From Fidelibacterota bacterium UBA1134 (GTDB lineage: Bacteria; Fidelibacterota; Marinisomatia; Marinisomatales; S15-B10), in NCBI GenBank assembly GCA_002311975.1, contig DCAL01000069.1:197-5604 (forward strand): a stretch of 5,408 nucleotides of DNA. Direction: 5' to 3'. Below, piece after piece: positions 1 through 5,408 of this stretch. The translations under genes were made by a program, and so were the position numbers. Within the stretch, counting starts at the first letter, position 1; every line of letters starts with the position of its first letter. Under the pieces are notes generated by a model, which saw only the letters and a program-made list of their open reading frames with translations, was not told the origin of the DNA and made no database searches.

Positions 1-295
1 TCTGCAGGTACAGCCTAACGCCAGCGGGAACGGTGTAATGAACACTGACATCGAGTACTGATGAAGGAAAACTTCCAATGTCCAGATATTTAGTTAACGG
101 TCATATATCTTGCGGAAGAGCGGCTCTGCAATAGAGAGATAGCGTGGCGGGAGACGGGGTGGGTGCCGAAGGTGCACTGTGTGGCGGGAAGATAGACCGG
201 AATCTCCAGAATCTGTCGTTACCCATCTACAAGATCCTTTGGAAAAGAATTGCTGAATGATCTCTTTTTTTGTGTACCTGCCAAAGTGAACCACT
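1..295. other. Left-edge region with no supportable gene
   Basis: No reading frame here has a convincing start, ribosome site and protein-like sequence together. On the + strand one frame is open from the window edge to a TGA at 59-61 (ending NTDIEY) and could be the tail of a gene entering from the left. On the - strand a frame is open from about 102 to the edge and contains SVHYTVPAGVRLYL, but it has no ATG, GTG or TTG start and a stop just upstream. Small + strand frames begin at ATG 61 (10 codons) and ATG 78 (18 codons, with AAGGA at 64-68); both are too short to claim. The stretch 140-190 is G-rich and has a 9-base direct repeat, GTGGCGGGA, at 144-152 and 181-189. No tRNA or other RNA gene was recognised. 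Confidence 0.5.
232..271 (+). terminator. Weak candidate rho-independent terminator
   Basis: AGATC (232-236) pairs with GATCT (259-263). After one mismatch, TTTGG (238-242) pairs with CTGAA (253-257) using two G-T wobbles, leaving a 10-base loop. Seven T residues (265-271) follow directly after one C. The stem is AT-rich and imperfect, so its stability is doubtful. The orientation would stop + strand transcription entering from the left, before it ran antisense into the aldolase gene. On the minus strand no T-run follows the hairpin, so it does not serve as a terminator for fba. Confidence 0.3.
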
Positions 296-1333
296 CTAAA
301 CGGGAGTGCTTTCTTTCTCCATCTTCTCACTGTACTGTCCCACCGTCGCCGCGCCGTTACATTTCGCCCGGTGATAAATCGCTTTCTGAGCAGTTTCCAC
401 ATTAGAGTCATCGCCTCCCCACGCCTTCAGGGCCGCTTGCTGCAACGCACGACCGTAGGAGAAACTGAGCTTCCACGGCTTGACTACTTCGTCCATAGCG
501 TTCATAGCATTGAGGTGCTGTGTAGCAAGAAGATCGCTTTGACCGCCCGAGAGAAAGCAGATGCCAGGGACAGCCGCGGGCACGGCACGCAAGAAACAGG
601 TGACAGTGGCTTCTGCCACCTCCTCCACTGAGGCTTGCTTGGCACAGCTGTAGCCAGAGAGCACCATGTTGGGCTTTAGAATCATTCCCTCCAGATAAAC
701 GTCCTCCCGGTAAAGGGCATCAAATACTGTACGGAGAGTCTCCTCCGTCACCTCAAAACTGACATCAATATCGTGTTCACCATCCATCAAAATCTCTGGT
801 TCCACGATTGGCACCATATCCGCTTCCTGGCACAAGGCCGCGTATCTCGCCAGAGCATGGGCGTTGGCTTCGATACAGGCAGAGGAAGGCGTATCCTTGC
901 CAATGGTGATGACCGCACGCCACTTGGCAAAACGGGCACCTAAGTCATAATACTCTGCTAACCTATCCCGGAGTCCATCAAGGCCTTCCGTTACTTTTTC
1001 ACCCTCATAACCCGCCAGCGGTTTGGCTCCCTTGTCCACTTTGATCCCCGGAAGAACTCCTTTATCCTGCAGATATTTGGGGAAGGAAATTCCACCATCG
1101 ACAGTGTTCTGGCGCAGTGTTTCATCAAACAGAATAACGCCACTGATAAACTCTTCCATTCCCTCTGTAGTGAAAAGCATACTTCTGTAAGCATTGCGCG
1201 TTTGCTCAGTAGAAGCTACTCCGATACTCTCAAACCTCTTTGTGCAAGTGGGCGTACTCTCATCCGCTGCCAGGATACCCTTTTCGGGCGTCGCCATGGC
1301 CTTGGCCGTGTTCTCCAACTGTTCGATGTTCAT
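296..1333 (-). CDS. fba: Class I fructose-bisphosphate aldolase
   Basis: Cleaves fructose 1,6-bisphosphate reversibly to dihydroxyacetone phosphate and glyceraldehyde 3-phosphate in the cytoplasm, through a Schiff base and without metal. The 345-residue protein belongs to the glycolytic class I family shared by animals, plants and some bacteria. Visible landmarks are GILAADES (Asp24), GIKVDKG (residues 96-102), KWR (Lys137), EPE (Glu178 and Glu180), the Schiff-base lysine Lys220 in LKPNM, LSGG (Ser262) and YGRAL (Arg295), all matching the catalytic set known from rabbit muscle aldolase. The C-terminus ends ESTPV, shorter than the animal enzyme and without its terminal Tyr. The start at 1333 is backed by AGGAGG (complement of 1344-1349), 10 bases upstream. 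It lies 30 bases after the pfp stop, so it is probably the second gene of a pfp-fba operon. No convincing terminator was found downstream. The function is secure; only the symbol varies between organisms. Confidence 0.96.
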   Translation of the reverse strand: MNIEQLENTAKAMATPEKGILAADESTPTCTKRFESIGVASTEQTRNAYRSMLFTTEGMEEFISGVILFDETLRQNTVDGGISFPKYLQDKGVLPGIKVDKGAKPLAGYEGEKVTEGLDGLRDRLAEYYDLGARFAKWRAVITIGKDTPSSACIEANAHALARYAALCQEADMVPIVEPEILMDGEHDIDVSFEVTEETLRTVFDALYREDVYLEGMILKPNMVLSGYSCAKQASVEEVAEATVTCFLRAVPAAVPGICFLSGGQSDLLATQHLNAMNAMDEVVKPWKLSFSYGRALQQAALKAWGGDDSNVETAQKAIYHRAKCNGAATVGQYSEKMEKESTPV

Positions 1334-1363
1334 GAGCCGCTGTCCTCCTGTTGTTGATTCACT

Positions 1364-2563
1364 CTAAGCCTGTCCAATTCCCTTGAGCAATGATTGAAAC
1401 CAATCTATCTGTGTATCAAACGGTTTGCCCCCTCTGATGCGGGAGAAGTCAATCAGAGCCATCTCCCCTTCCACTTCCATATCGAGACCCACCACCCCGT
1501 TTTGACCGTTCAGGGCAGACTTAGCCGCAAGGGCGGCACTGCGCCTAATCAGATCCAGATCCTCCGCATTGGGCGCAGCCGAGCGGGCAAAGTAGCCGCT
1601 TTTCTGCACAAGGATCTTCCCAGCTCCCAGACGGTCGCCAAACTGCTGTGAAAACCACTCCCCCAGATCGAGGAAATCGAGCTTCACATGTCCGAAGGCG
1701 TCGCGGGCAACTTCTTCTCCCACTGCCTCCTTCTCCCTCACAATAGTATCGATACCCGCTCCCTCACTCAAGAATATGTTGACACAGTCGTTTTCATCCA
1801 TTCTAGTGCGCAGACGTCCACACTCTTTCTCGAAATCGATGTCCTTCTCCGGAACGTACACGGCATCCACATCCCAACGATCTTTTGTAACCAGAAGCTC
1901 GGGAAGGAAGATCTTCTCATCGAGCCGGCGCCGATAAGCTCTCGCCGTGGCGGCCGTCAGCCAGCCGCAGTGGCGACCCATCACCTCATGTATGATGAGT
2001 TGTCTGGTACTGGTGGTGTTTTCGTTAGCGATGTTTTCGAAGAACACTGCTCCCTGTTCCACCGCGGTAGCCGCACCCAGTGTCTGCACAATTGGCGTAA
2101 CATCATTGTCAACCGTCTTGGGAAGTCCAACAACGGTCAGCTCATGACCTTCGCCCGCCATATGACTCGCCAGTTCACCAGCCATGGTATTGGTATCATC
2201 TCCGCCGATGGTGTGCAATATCGTTACGCCGTCCTTTACAAGTCTATCCGCTGCAACAGCGAGAGGATCTTCTCCTGCTTTTACATAACCCCTCTTCACA
2301 CAATCTTCCACGTTCGTCAGCTTGACGCGGCTGTTGCCGAGAGGGGTGCCTCCAAAAGTCAAAAGTATATTCGCTCTCTCCCGCACCTTAGCAGGGATAT
2401 CAACACTGTGACCCAGCAACAATCCTCGGTAACCGTGCAGGTATCCCATCATCTCTGCATCCGGAGCGGAATCTCGATAACACTGAATGAGCGCCCCAAT
2501 GGATGCTGAAAGACATGGCGCCAGCCCACCTGACGTCAGAAACGCTATTTTGATCGAAGCCAT
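1364..2563 (-). CDS. pfp: Pyrophosphate-dependent 6-phosphofructokinase
   Basis: Reversibly phosphorylates fructose 6-phosphate to fructose 1,6-bisphosphate with PPi as phosphate donor. The 399-residue protein is the length of the Propionibacterium-type PPi enzyme and resembles it throughout (YLHGYRGLLLG, GNSRVKLTNV, LVQKSGYFARSAA, GGKPF). Donor specificity is read from two positions. GGDDT (residues 120-124) has Asp122 where ATP enzymes have Gly, and PKTVDND (148-154) has Lys149 where ATP enzymes have Gly. The catalytic base is Asp152. MGRHCGW (195-201) and SEGAG (266-270, with Glu267) are the expected sugar-phosphate site. The N-terminal loop reads TSGGLAPCLSA. The start at 2563 has AAGGA (complement of 2571-2575) 7 bases upstream. 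It is the first gene of the operon with fba and is transcribed divergently from the glutamate dehydrogenase gene. The family call is firm; PPi use is inferred from the two diagnostic residues. Confidence 0.95.
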   Translation of the reverse strand: MASIKIAFLTSGGLAPCLSASIGALIQCYRDSAPDAEMMGYLHGYRGLLLGHSVDIPAKVRERANILLTFGGTPLGNSRVKLTNVEDCVKRGYVKAGEDPLAVAADRLVKDGVTILHTIGGDDTNTMAGELASHMAGEGHELTVVGLPKTVDNDVTPIVQTLGAATAVEQGAVFFENIANENTTSTRQLIIHEVMGRHCGWLTAATARAYRRRLDEKIFLPELLVTKDRWDVDAVYVPEKDIDFEKECGRLRTRMDENDCVNIFLSEGAGIDTIVREKEAVGEEVARDAFGHVKLDFLDLGEWFSQQFGDRLGAGKILVQKSGYFARSAAPNAEDLDLIRRSAALAAKSALNGQNGVVGLDMEVEGEMALIDFSRIRGGKPFDTQIDWFQSLLKGIGQA

Positions 2564-2573
2564 TTAACTATCC

Positions 2574-2605
2574 TTGACAATTATCTAATTTAGATGAAAT
2601 ATATT
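2574..2605 (+). promoter_or_regulatory. Candidate promoter for the glutamate dehydrogenase gene
   Basis: A perfect TTGACA lies at 2574-2579. The best -10-like hexamer, TATATT (2600-2605, five of six matches), is 20 bases away, longer than the usual 17. A poorer one, TGAAAT (2595-2600), sits at 15 bases. If used, the leader before the GTG start would be about 110 bases, in which I see no clear structured element. The TTG plus TATATTTT pair also loosely resembles the Bacteroidota promoter form (TTG and TAnnTTTG with a long spacer), although the strong SD sites do not fit that phylum. Confidence 0.35.
2583..2595. promoter_or_regulatory. Palindrome in divergent promoter region, possible operator
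   Basis: ATCTAA (2583-2588) and TTAGAT (2590-2595) form a perfect 6-base inverted repeat around one central T. It lies between the -35-like and -10-like elements facing glutamate dehydrogenase. It is also 19 bases upstream of the pfp start, just downstream of a possible minus-strand -10 (TAAAAT, complement of 2603-2608). A dimeric regulator bound here could affect both directions. It matches no operator that I can name, and 6-base inverted repeats occur by chance in AT-rich DNA. Confidence 0.3.
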
Positions 2606-2710
2606 TTACTGGAAAGAGACATAAGCCATAAGACCATCCGATCATTGATAAAACTGTGATAACGTATTAAATTCCGCCAAATCAGGCAAAGAATTCCTGG
2701 AGCAACAAAG

Positions 2711-2717
2711 AAGGAGG
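2711..2717 (+). promoter_or_regulatory. Strong Shine-Dalgarno site deciding the GTG start
   Basis: AAGGAGG ends 8 bases before the GTG at 2726. Reading upstream in frame there is no ATG, GTG or TTG before the TAA at 2660-2662, and the next internal ATG is codon 34. This site therefore fixes GTG as the start of the glutamate dehydrogenase gene. Confidence 0.9.
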
Positions 2718-2725
2718 ACGCTAAA

Positions 2726-3970
2726 GTGACAGAAGTTAAAGTAAACAATTTCAAAGCTTGCTGTGATCAGTTTGAACGGGCGGCTGACAAACTGGGTCTG
2801 GATGAAAAGCTTTCTCAATCTCTCATGATGCCAGACCGCGAACTGGCGGTGGAGGTTCCTCTGACCAAAGATGATGGCACCCTCGAGGTTTTTCGTGGTT
2901 ACAGAATCCAGCACAACAATGCGCGCGGCCCTTTCAAGGGTGGAATTCGCTATCATCAGGATGTAGATCTGGATGAAGTGCGTGCTCTGGCATCTCTGAT
3001 GACATGGAAAACAGCACTCGTTGACATCCCTTACGGAGGCGGAAAGGGAGGTATAACAGTCGATCCGAGGAGCCTTTCGCAACGGGAATTGGAAAGACTC
3101 TCGCGCACATTCTTCCGCAGGATCGGACCCGTCATCGGCATCAATAAAGATATTCCCGCTCCCGATGTGAATACGAATTCACAGATTATGGCCTGGTTCA
3201 TGGACGAGTATAGTCAGCATCACGGACACAGCCCCGCCATCGTGACGGGTAAGCCGATCGATCTGGGCGGCTCATTGGGACGGGAAGCCGCCACGGGACG
3301 AGGTGTTTTTATAACAATTCGTGAAACAGCCAAAGAATTCGAGATGGACCTGTCAGAATCTACCGCTATCATTCAGGGCTTTGGCAATGTAGGCTCCTTT
3401 GCCGCCAGCTTCCTTCATGAATCAGGATGCAAAGTTGTGGCTGTGAGCGATGTGACAGGAGGTCTCTATGATCCACAAGGGTTGGACATTCCTGCTCTGA
3501 GGGAGTACGCGCGCGCGAACAGAGTTATTGAAGGCTTTGCCAGGGGCAAGAGTGTATCCAATGATGAACTGCTGAATACTGGCTGCGACTTCCTCGTTCC
3601 GGCGGCACTCGGTGGCGTCATCCACAAAATGAATGCGGGTGGCCTCAACTGTAAATTCGTAATAGAAGCAGCTAACGGTCCCACTACGCCTCCCGCGGAT
3701 GAGATTCTGTTTGAGAAGAAAATAGTCGTCATGCCGGATATCCTGACAAATGCCGGCGGTGTTACCGTCTCGTACTTCGAATGGGTTCAGAACCTGCAGC
3801 AGTTCCGCTGGGAGGAAGATCTAGTGAATGAGAAGCTGGAACACAAAATGACAACAGCTTATCATGAAGTAAACTCATTGCGCAAAGATAAGAACGTCTC
3901 CTTCAGAACAGCGGCATTCATGGTAGCTATTGATCGTGTGGCACGGACGGTGAAGCTGAGAGGGTTCTGA
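2726..3970 (+). CDS. gdhA: Glutamate dehydrogenase (Glu/Leu/Phe/Val family)
   Basis: Interconverts glutamate with 2-oxoglutarate and ammonium using NAD(H) or NADP(H) in the cytoplasm; the family is usually hexameric. The 414-residue protein has the N-terminal dimerisation/catalytic domain (about 30-160) and a C-terminal Rossmann domain (about 180-410). Catalytic residues are visible as Lys71 (GPFKGGIR), Lys95 (MTWKTA), Lys107 (GGGKGG) and Asp147 (PAPDVN). Lys71 together with Ser349 (GGVTVS) is the pair that binds the glutamate side-chain carboxylate, which favours glutamate over leucine dehydrogenase. The nucleotide loop is GFGNVG (218-223). Asp242 follows the second strand, but this alone does not settle NAD against NADP. 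The start is GTG with AAGGAGG 8 bases upstream. It is divergent from pfp, convergent with gltA, and followed by a hairpin terminator 66 bases after the stop. Biosynthetic or catabolic direction cannot be told from the sequence. Confidence 0.95.
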   Translation: MTEVKVNNFKACCDQFERAADKLGLDEKLSQSLMMPDRELAVEVPLTKDDGTLEVFRGYRIQHNNARGPFKGGIRYHQDVDLDEVRALASLMTWKTALVDIPYGGGKGGITVDPRSLSQRELERLSRTFFRRIGPVIGINKDIPAPDVNTNSQIMAWFMDEYSQHHGHSPAIVTGKPIDLGGSLGREAATGRGVFITIRETAKEFEMDLSESTAIIQGFGNVGSFAASFLHESGCKVVAVSDVTGGLYDPQGLDIPALREYARANRVIEGFARGKSVSNDELLNTGCDFLVPAALGGVIHKMNAGGLNCKFVIEAANGPTTPPADEILFEKKIVVMPDILTNAGGVTVSYFEWVQNLQQFRWEEDLVNEKLEHKMTTAYHEVNSLRKDKNVSFRTAAFMVAIDRVARTVKLRGF

Positions 3971-4036
3971 ACGATCTATACAGTGATGTGACTTAGCTTA
4001 TTACACCGCAGAGTAGTTAATCAATCATATTTGTAC

Positions 4037-4068
4037 AACCGGCAGAAATGACCTGCCGGTTTTAGTTT
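4037..4068 (+). terminator. Rho-independent terminator after glutamate dehydrogenase
   Basis: AACCGGCAG (4037-4045) pairs perfectly with CTGCCGGTT (4053-4061) across a 7-base loop, giving a GC-rich 9-base-pair stem. A T-rich tail, TTTTAGTTT, overlaps its end (4060-4068). The polarity suits the + strand gene ending at 3970. On the minus strand the hairpin lies about 36 bases past the gltA stop and is followed by GTACAAAT rather than a T-run, so it may act there only weakly. Confidence 0.85.
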
Positions 4069-4097
4069 ATGCTTTGATAAAGAAATGGCGTAAATAA

Positions 4098-5369
4098 TCA
4101 TCGTTCCGATATCAGTTCATAATCGGTAAGTGTGTTCCCGGTGTAGATCTGGCGCGGCCTGTAGATTCTTGCCTTCGGCTCCTCCCTCATCTCCTTCCAT
4201 TGCGCTATCCATCCTGGCAATCTTCCCAAAGCAAACATGACGGTGAACATTTCTGTGGGTATGCCCATGGCGTGATAGATAATTCCTGAGTAGAAATCCA
4301 CGTTGGGGTAGAGCTTTCTCTCAACAAAAAAGTCATCTTTCAGAGCTACATCTTCCAGTTCCTTGGCAATCTGCAACAGCGGATCATCAACACCCAGTTT
4401 TTGGAGGAGTTTATCGGCCACCTTTTTCAGCACTCTCGCCCGTGGATCAAAGTTCTTATAGACGCGATGTCCGAATCCGAACAGCTTAAAGTTGGATTTC
4501 TTATCCTTAGCCATGTCCACATATTTATGATAGTTCATATTGTCATCGTGAATAATATCGAGCATTTCGATCACTTTCTGATTTGCACCGCCATGGAGAC
4601 GCCCCCAAAGTGCCGCTATACCTCCGGCGATGGAAATGAACAGGTTGGCCTGACTGCTGCCCACCATCCTGACCGTAGATGTGGAGCAGTTTTGCTCATG
4701 ATCCGCATGCAAGATGAGCAGAAGCCTCAGAGCATCAGACACCACGGGATCCACTTCATATTCCTCTGAGGGGAGAGCAAACATCATGTAGAGAAAGTTC
4801 GCTTCATAGCCGAGATCATTATCGGGATAGACAAACGGCTGACCGCACGATTTCTTGTACGAAAACGCCGCCAGAGTCTTCAGTTTAGCCAGAAGTCGGA
4901 TAATATTGAGATTCGAGTCTCCGTCCTCTTTGTCTGGATAGAATGTTGAAAGAGCCGCAACAGTTGATGCCAGAACACCCATCGGATGAGCATTCATAGG
5001 ATAGCCGTCAAAGAAACGCTTGAAATCCTCATGGATCATGGAGTGGTGGGTCAATTGTCTGGAAAACTCCCCAAGTTCCTCTTCAGGGGGCAGATGACCG
5101 TAGATCAATAAGTAAGAGACTTCAACAAATGTCGAATGTTCAGCAAGCTGTTCGATGGGGATACCTCTGTATCTCAGAATACCTTTTTCACCATCGATGA
5201 AGGTGATAGAGCTGGAGCAAGAACCGGTGTTCCCATATGCGGGATCATAAGTGATGTAACCCGTATCCTTTCTCAACTGTCTGAGATCGATGCTCTTTTC
5301 TCCCTCGCTACCCACGATGACGGGGTATTCAACTGTCTGATCATCGATAGTTACTTTAGCTGTTGACAT
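4098..5369 (-). CDS. gltA: Citrate synthase (type II, GltA-like)
   Basis: Condenses acetyl-CoA and oxaloacetate to citrate, the entry step of the TCA cycle, in the cytoplasm. The 423-residue protein aligns along its length with the E. coli type II enzyme. Active-site residues are present: HADHEQN (221-227), His259 in RLHGGAN, His301 in GFGHRVY, Arg310 (DPRA), Asp358 in YPNVDFYSG, Arg383 (LGRLPGW) and the RPRQIYTG block (404-411). Of the residues known to form the NADH inhibition pocket in E. coli, Tyr144, Arg158, Lys162 and Asn184 are kept, but the Cys206 position is Ser201 and Arg109 is His108. Before His259 the sequence is WGRLHGG where E. coli has WGPAHGG. The start at 5369 has AGAGGAG (complement of 5376-5382) 6 bases upstream. 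Only 39 bases lie between it and the window end, and I see no promoter in them. Methylcitrate synthase is a less likely alternative given the full-length GltA similarity. Confidence 0.96.
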   Translation of the reverse strand: MSTAKVTIDDQTVEYPVIVGSEGEKSIDLRQLRKDTGYITYDPAYGNTGSCSSSITFIDGEKGILRYRGIPIEQLAEHSTFVEVSYLLIYGHLPPEEELGEFSRQLTHHSMIHEDFKRFFDGYPMNAHPMGVLASTVAALSTFYPDKEDGDSNLNIIRLLAKLKTLAAFSYKKSCGQPFVYPDNDLGYEANFLYMMFALPSEEYEVDPVVSDALRLLLILHADHEQNCSTSTVRMVGSSQANLFISIAGGIAALWGRLHGGANQKVIEMLDIIHDDNMNYHKYVDMAKDKKSNFKLFGFGHRVYKNFDPRARVLKKVADKLLQKLGVDDPLLQIAKELEDVALKDDFFVERKLYPNVDFYSGIIYHAMGIPTEMFTVMFALGRLPGWIAQWKEMREEPKARIYRPRQIYTGNTLTDYELISER

Positions 5370-5408
5370 GATAAACTCCTCTGGTTGGAAAATGTGTCAT
5401 TGATGGCG

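Noticed and set aside
140..190. G-rich stretch considered as a G-quadruplex or repeat element
   Set aside because: Only three closely spaced G-runs of three or more are present (149-151, 156-159, 161-163), with the next run over 20 bases away. The 9-base direct repeat occurs just twice, so neither a quadruplex nor a repeat array is supported.
94..411. Minus-strand frame of 105 codons overlapping the 3' end of fba
   Set aside because: Its first part overlaps aldolase codons in another frame, and its tail is rich in Arg, Pro and His without any domain. No ribosome site supports a start.
371..631. Open + strand frame antisense to fba; similar frames at 1394-1651, 4401-4769 and 5136-5366
   Set aside because: All are codon-aligned antisense shadows of fba, pfp and gltA, arising for the same reason, with no protein-like sequence.
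1688..2509. Open + strand frame of 273 codons antisense to pfp
   Set aside because: Its codon boundaries coincide exactly with those of pfp on the other strand. In that phase the frame stays open whenever the gene avoids TTA, CTA and TCA codons. The translation has no recognisable domain, while pfp matches its family end to end.
2646..2662. TGATAA repeated at 2646-2651 and 2657-2662, one helical turn apart
   Set aside because: Two copies of a short AT-rich hexamer are easily due to chance. Neither fits a -10 element with a proper -35, and no palindrome accompanies them.
2642..3082. Minus-strand frame of 146 codons across the start of glutamate dehydrogenase
   Set aside because: It is mostly antisense to a clear glutamate dehydrogenase; its start has no support, and the product resembles nothing I know.
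1..5408. Search for mobile elements, CRISPR arrays, tRNA or rRNA genes, riboswitches and novel gene systems
   Set aside because: No transposase, integrase, terminal repeats, regular spacer-repeat pattern, tRNA-like or rRNA-like sequence was seen. Apart from the first 295 bases and short intergenic gaps, the window is fully accounted for by four conserved metabolic genes.

Overview
The window holds four complete housekeeping genes of central carbon and nitrogen metabolism. All have clear Shine-Dalgarno sequences, bacterial spacing and no introns, so the source is a bacterium with roughly balanced base composition. The strong SD sites (AAGGAGG, AGGAGG, AGAGGAG, AAGGA) argue against a typical Bacteroidota genome. 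Beyond that the phylum cannot be fixed from the sequence alone.

Layout, left to right. Bases 1-295 contain no gene I can support, only edge-open short frames and a weak candidate + strand terminator. Bases 296-2563 are a two-gene minus-strand operon: pfp (pyrophosphate-dependent phosphofructokinase, transcribed first) and, 30 bases further on, fba (class I fructose-bisphosphate aldolase). A 162-base divergent intergenic region (2564-2725) carries a -35-like TTGACA, AT-rich -10-like elements and a 13-base palindrome. Bases 2726-3970 on the + strand encode a glutamate dehydrogenase starting at GTG. A strong hairpin terminator follows at 4037-4068. Converging on it from the right is gltA (citrate synthase, 4098-5369, minus strand), whose promoter lies mostly or entirely outside the window.

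How the genes fit together. Pfp and Fba catalyse consecutive steps, fructose 6-phosphate to fructose 1,6-bisphosphate and then to two triose phosphates. Because the first step uses PPi it is close to equilibrium, so the pair could serve glycolysis or gluconeogenesis. Citrate synthase feeds acetyl-CoA into the TCA cycle, and glutamate dehydrogenase connects 2-oxoglutarate with glutamate and ammonium. The window therefore sits on the carbon-nitrogen junction of core metabolism.

I looked for an undescribed system (repeats, arrays, mobile elements, unusual fusions, toxin-like small genes, structured RNA) and found none. The points worth checking are the palindrome in the divergent promoter region, the PPi-type pfp-fba operon, a few substitutions in citrate synthase, and the unexplained left edge.
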